DNA of 64,000 nt from Trochalopteron elliotii. Its lineage: Eukaryota > Chordata > Aves > Passeriformes > Leiothrichidae. A program made the position numbers and the translations under genes. The notes below the pieces were generated by a model, which saw only the letters and a program-made list of their open reading frames with translations, was not told where the DNA came from and made no database searches. Shown here in pieces: positions 60,401 through 64,000 of this stretch. The stretch spans positions 954,263-1,018,262 of the forward strand of contig JANPWX010000080.1 in the NCBI GenBank assembly GCA_024734555.1, in the 5' to 3' direction. The first letter of the stretch is position 1. Every line of letters begins with the position of its first letter.

Positions 60401-60796
60401 AAAACAAGTATTGAAGCACAGTCTTATCAAATCCTTTTACATTTATTGCACTGATCACATTCAGATATGCCAGAATATAAATTAAATGCCTGAGTTGCTG
60501 GGCAATTCAGAATCAAACTGCAGCTAAGCAAACAGGTCCCTGGGTCTGAAGCCAGAATTTCTAGCTCCTCTGCTTAGGTGGCATTCTTGGAGAAAGATAA
60601 GAGAGGCCAATTAAGAAAAAGGAGGGGAAATTCTTCATTTTTTAAACATTTGTTTAGTTGTCTCTTTCTGTTACAGGGTGATATCTTCATCACTAGGATG
60701 ATGATATTTGGTATTCTTGCCTAGAATAATAGCTTTGATCTTTGAACAATACCTTTGATCTTTTATTTCTTATATATAATAATAAATTTTTTAAAA

Positions 60797-60812
60797 CCCC
60801 TCCCTCCCACCC
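60797..60812 (-). other. Canonical G-quadruplex motif (reverse strand)
   Basis: The reverse strand reads GGGTGGGAGGGAGGGG: four G-runs of at least three separated by single bases, the most stable loop geometry for intramolecular G-quadruplexes. The + strand is the complementary C-rich motif. It is intronic, about 590 bases upstream of the small exon at 61401. Confidence 0.75.
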
Positions 60813-60962
60813 AAAAAAAAACAACTCCATAGAACTTCCAAGACAGAATACTATGTAGGACTCAGGAAAATGGGTGAATCAACACATACTCGTGCAATTT
60901 GGACAAAGCAGTTTGTACTGTGCTATAAAACTCATTATTCTTTAGTGAGTGTTTGCTTTTGC

Positions 60963-60979
60963 GTGTGTGTGTGTGTGTG
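60963..60979 (+). repeat. (GT)8 microsatellite
   Basis: A pure GT run of 17 bases in the intron. Confidence 0.85.
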
Positions 60980-61400
60980 ATTTCGTGTGCTGTTATTTCA
61001 TATTGATGATTAGTGAGTGGTCAGATGGATTCAATCACCTTAATACAATCTTTGTTCCTTCCCAATCTGAACTTTGAGTTCCACATAGGGGTAACCAGAG
61101 TTACTGTGGGTCATGCCTGATGACATCTGATCTGGGAAAGGTTGCAGTGTATTTGCCAGCAAAATATATGGTGCAATGAACTATATCCTAGACAGAGTCC
61201 CTTGAGGAATAATCAATATATGAATAGAATTTTTCTGAGATGAGAGAGAATACTGAATTTTATCTGCTTTTCCTGAAATTCATGGTTTGTAAAAATTACA
61301 GTTAATGTCTTTCTGTCAGATCAGAACCTGCATAGTTAGTAGACTGCATGTGGAACTCTATCTGATTAATGTTTTGTGCATTTTCTTTGTTCTAAATTAG

Positions 61401-61436
61401 ATCCTTCCCTTCCAAAGCCAAACGTGAGACAGCCAC
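61401..61436 (+). CDS. TGFBR3: TGFBR3 small exon (human exon 15 equivalent): juxtamembrane stalk
   Basis: This 36-nt exon supplies the last two bases of residue 733 (G|AT, Asp), residues 734-744 (PSLPKPNVRQP) and the first base of 745. It is proline-rich, like the mammalian stalk exon (PSMKEPNPISPP in human), which supports its identity despite the short length. The acceptor is TTCTAAATTAG ending at 61400 and the donor GTAAGT at 61437 is strong. Length is a multiple of three and both junctions are phase 1, so it can be included or skipped without frame change. The stalk is the region where ectodomain shedding occurs in mammals. Confidence 0.88.
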
Positions 61437-63412
61437 GTAAGTAACTCTTAAAACAATCTCTTTCAATCTTTAAACGTTTGTCTACAAAGCATTAGATAAA
61501 TTAAGAAAACTCTCTTCAAGCTTTCTGAGTGTGTGCATGTTTAATTCAGAGACAGAACAGAATTGACTGTACTGTTGAATGAGAGATGTTCTCATCAGTG
61601 TTCAGAGGAGGACTGTGACCTTTTGTGTATGTGAAAATCAGGTTGGGGAAACCCCACTGAGAGTCTCAGCCTTAGCAAATTCACGTGCTGGTGTGTCTGT
61701 CCCCCTCTCTGGTGAGGCCACTGCTTCCCAACACCAGTGTTAGAGCAGCAGTGCCATCCCTCAGAGCTTCTGTGCCCTACCTGTGTCCTATTTCAGCCTC
61801 ATTCCTGTCCTGCACCACAGCCCCGGGGGCTCCAGCACCAGCACTTACAAGGCTGTGCTTAGATGAGGTCACTGCCTTGATGTGGATTAATTTCTTTGGT
61901 TTTAATGTTATCTTGGTGTAGTGAACTAATCAGGGTCAATTAATGACCCAGAAAAGGAGAGAAGCAGTACTGGAAGCAAATAAACAGGAAGGTGCAGACA
62001 ATGTGCAGCCAAAAGCAAGAATGAATGGAGAAAAGGGAGATTTAAAGAGGAAGTGAGGAAGGTTTTTCTTCTGCTCCTGTCCCTGTGTCTTCAAGACTAA
62101 ATTTGTTCAAAATAGCAAAGGCAATTATGCTTCTGCCACTTCTCCATGCAACATTCTTCTCTCCACTGTGTTTCCTCCTAAGAGGAGAGGACACTGGCTG
62201 GTGCCTGCTGGAAAAAACAGTTGAGTTGAGTCTTTTGTGTTTGCATTTGAATGACTAGAAGTAGCCAGAAGAACCAGAAACAGTCTCATAAAAAAAGTGA
62301 GAGGAAAAACTTCCAAGACACTGTCTGTCAGGTGTACAAGCAAACTAGCTCACAAGCACCCAGAAATGGGTCCTGAAGACCCTTACCAACAGGAGCTGCT
62401 GGAGAAGACTTTTGTCAAAAGAGGATGAGGGATGTCCTTAGGGACATCTGCTGGATGCAGGATGTGTAAAGTGAGGGTGTTGGTTGTGTTCTGAGAACTG
62501 AAAATTCCAGTGAAGGATACTACTAAGATCCAGTCAGCTTATTTCCTGGCCAGCATAGTCCGTAAAATGTTACTCACTGGCCTAAACAATTTTCTGCATT
62601 GGGAGATATTAAAAATACTAAACTAGAAATCAGTTTTTAAGAAGGAATTTCTCCAAAAGATTGCTGAATGATTATTAATTTTTTTAGTAGTTCTATTTAC
62701 CAAAAAGAAAAACACAAAGGCAAAAAATTTTTCTGTTTGGATGATAGCACTGGGGGCAATACATCCAGGAACCAAATGCTGTTACCCTTGAAATGGTCCT
62801 ACAAAATGGCCTCTCCCCTAGAAAGTGATTTACGTGTCTATGTGCTTCTATTTTTGTGATCTGGAATTAATTTCAGTTATTAAAAGCGTTGCCAAATGTG
62901 AAAAACAATTGTTTCTATTTATGTTTTCGCTGACTTTTTGCTGGCATCTCTTTCCTCTTAACAGCAGTTCCGTTCTCCACCTAGATTTCAGACTGAACTT
63001 GAGGAGATGTAGGGGAAAGTTTGCTTGAATGTTAGGCCATTTAAATGAGAAGCATTTTTGCCAAACATCTCAGCCTTTTTAAAACACACTTTAAAGATAA
63101 ATGAATGCTTAATTGAAAACAAGTTAGTAACAGCCAGCTGAAAATGCTTAATTTTTGCAACATTTTCCAGATTTGGGTGTGCTGAGCTGGAGTTTACTGT
63201 GATGTGGAACAGTTGGTTGGACTGAAGCCACTCTGAAAGCATCACTTTCATTTCCGTGATGCAGATCTGCCAGTCTGTTTCTCAAAGGGGTGCTTAGTTA
63301 ACTATGGAATTTTTAAAAGCTCTTCCATGAAAGAGTAAGGGTGAATTTTTGTAAAATGGTATCTGCCTCTGAAAATAACAAGTGTCTGTGTTGTGTGTGT
63401 TTCCCTGGGCAG
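61437..63412 (+). other. TGFBR3: Intron of about 2.0 kb
   Basis: No exon or repeat was recognised. The open frame at 61685-61921 (78 codons, GC-richer) shows no family resemblance. The 3' end is T/G-rich with acceptor CCCTGGGCAG at 63412. Confidence 0.85.
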
Positions 63413-63520
63413 CTGTGCTGTACGGGCTGGACACGCTGACCGTGGTGGGCATCGCCTTTGCGGCGTTCGTGATCGGAGCCCTGCTGACCGGAGCGCTCTG
63501 GTTCATCTACTCGCGCACAG
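63413..63520 (+). CDS. TGFBR3: TGFBR3 exon (human exon 16 equivalent): transmembrane segment
   Basis: This exon encodes the rest of residue 745 (Pro) through 780, plus one base of 781. It reads VLYGLDTLTVVGIAFAAFVI, then GALLTGALWFIYSRT. The hydrophobic helix is approximately residues 753-777, nearly identical to mammalian betaglycan, with R779 on the cytosolic side. The exon is markedly GC- and CpG-rich compared with flanking introns. The donor GTACGG at 63521 is atypical but places the phase-1 junction (G|..) where mammals have Gly before the cytoplasmic tail. The exon is symmetrical (108 nt, phase 1-1). The upstream in-frame ATG at 63382 is in the intron and is not the start. Confidence 0.97.
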
Positions 63521-64000
63521 GTACGGCCAGGACGGGGCATGCAGGGCCCTCTGAACCACTGCACGGGGCAGGGAGGGCAAGGGAGCCACCTCTGCTTATC
63601 CTGGGCTTTTTATTTTCTTGCTCTCTCTCCTTACTCAGGAGTTTTCCAGCAGCTCCTCCCACGAGCCTCTATTGCGTATCTGCCGAGTGATACCCGCCCT
63701 TCCCCAAAGGGAGACGTTGCATGTTACGGTTTAAAATTTGCTTGAATAATTTTAAACACAGGTCTTGAAAACTCACCTGGGACATGAGTAAAACTGAGTA
63801 TTTCTGGCTTGTGTATTATCATTAGTAACATCACTGTATTTCAAGTTTAGTTAATATTTCAGTTAATGGATGCATTTTGGTTCCCATACGACTTTTTAAA
63901 TTTTTTTTTGCAGTTACTACATTAGGCTGATGTGTACAAGAAGTGGGTCAAATGGTTAAGAGAATGCTTTATCTAAACAGACATATTCTGAGACTCGAAA
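63521..64000 (+). other. TGFBR3: Start of the last intron, cytoplasmic-tail exon not reached
   Basis: No sequence resembling the conserved betaglycan tail, rich in Ser/Thr and ending in a PDZ-binding STA, is present. A T-run followed by GCAG at about 63900-63914 resembles an acceptor, but the frame behind it stops after five codons. Confidence 0.8.

Larger units (their letters stand above)
57400..61400 (+). other. TGFBR3: Intron of about 4.0 kb
   Basis: It contains the (TA)13 repeat (57433-57458), a compact C-rich motif predicted to be a G-quadruplex on the reverse strand (60797-60812) and a GT microsatellite (60963-60979). The open frame at 59833-60174 has no recognised family. No exon was recognised. 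Confidence 0.85.
4877..63520 (+). other. TGFBR3: TGFBR3 (betaglycan) gene, partial: 14 coding exons
   Basis: Betaglycan is a single-pass membrane proteoglycan co-receptor. It presents TGF-beta isoforms, especially TGF-beta2, to the type I/II kinases, binds inhibin to antagonise activin, and can be shed as a soluble inhibitor. Fourteen exons with matching intron phases join into one uninterrupted frame of 2340 nt. Exon phases (start to end) are 1-0, 0-0, 0-1, 1-2, 2-0, 0-1, 1-0, 0-0, 0-0, 0-0, 0-0, 0-1, 1-1 and 1-1. All introns begin with GT and end with AG. There are no frameshifts or premature stops, so this is a functional gene and not a retrocopy. Five orphan-domain cysteines (residues 8, 32, 177, 201, 255) and ten ZP-region cysteines (429, 460, 478, 541, 611, 632, 675, 680, 693, 700) are visible. 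The usual signal-peptide exon and the cytoplasmic-tail exon are not in the window. Confidence 0.97.

Noticed and set aside
63382..63690. 102-codon open frame with a transmembrane segment as an independent small membrane protein
   Set aside because: The hydrophobic part is the TGFBR3 transmembrane exon (63413-63520). The start ATG lies in the upstream intron and the C-terminal part is intron read-through.
63900..63935. Acceptor-like T-run plus GCAG as the start of the cytoplasmic-tail exon
   Set aside because: In the required phase the frame stops after five codons (VTTLG then TGA) and does not resemble the conserved Ser/Thr-rich tail. The true last exon is expected beyond the window.
1..64000. 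Nested tRNA, rRNA, microRNA, CRISPR array or bacterial-type operon
   Set aside because: No cloverleaf, rRNA core, direct-repeat array or long precursor hairpin was recognised by eye. The stem-loops listed are too short to be microRNA precursors.

Overview
This window is vertebrate nuclear DNA, very probably from a neoavian bird and perhaps a songbird. Genes are interrupted by GT-AG introns, coding density is low (about 2.3 kb of 64 kb), and two 3'-end fragments of CR1 LINE retrotransposons carry the sequence style common in neoavian and passerine genomes. I see no prokaryotic operons, CRISPR arrays, insertion sequences or viral genes.

One gene accounts for all the confident coding sequence: TGFBR3, encoding betaglycan, the type III TGF-beta receptor, on the + strand. 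Fourteen coding exons lie between 4877 and 63520. They correspond to human coding exons 3-16, counting the exon with the start codon as exon 2. All fourteen splice in matching phase into one open reading frame of 2340 nt (780 complete codons plus one base). In exon order they encode the N-terminal orphan domain that binds TGF-beta and inhibin (4877-49199), a variable linker leading into the zona pellucida (ZP) domain (50396-50712), the ZP domain with the glycosaminoglycan-attachment exon (51400-57399), a 12-codon juxtamembrane exon (61401-61436) and the transmembrane exon (63413-63520). The last coding exon (cytoplasmic tail, PDZ-binding C-terminus, 3' UTR) is not seen and should lie beyond 64000. 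The usual signal-peptide exon is also not recognised. A speculative candidate at 3753-3834 has a signal-peptide-like reading frame, an acceptor, a strong GTGAGT donor and the correct phase.

Region by region: 1-4876 is 5' intronic sequence with the speculative exon. The next 37 kb (to about 42000) holds only four exons separated by long introns, with both CR1 fragments. From 42 to 64 kb exons come every 0.2-4.5 kb. Introns hold AT-rich unique sequence, T/G- or A-rich low-complexity tracts, a few microsatellites, several perfect stem-loops and a compact predicted G-quadruplex motif at 60797-60812. I found no second protein-coding gene, tRNA or rRNA. Many short open frames in the introns look like chance.

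Residue numbers below count from the first (split) codon of the 4877 exon as residue 1. Comparisons with human or mouse betaglycan are from memory, not from a database search.
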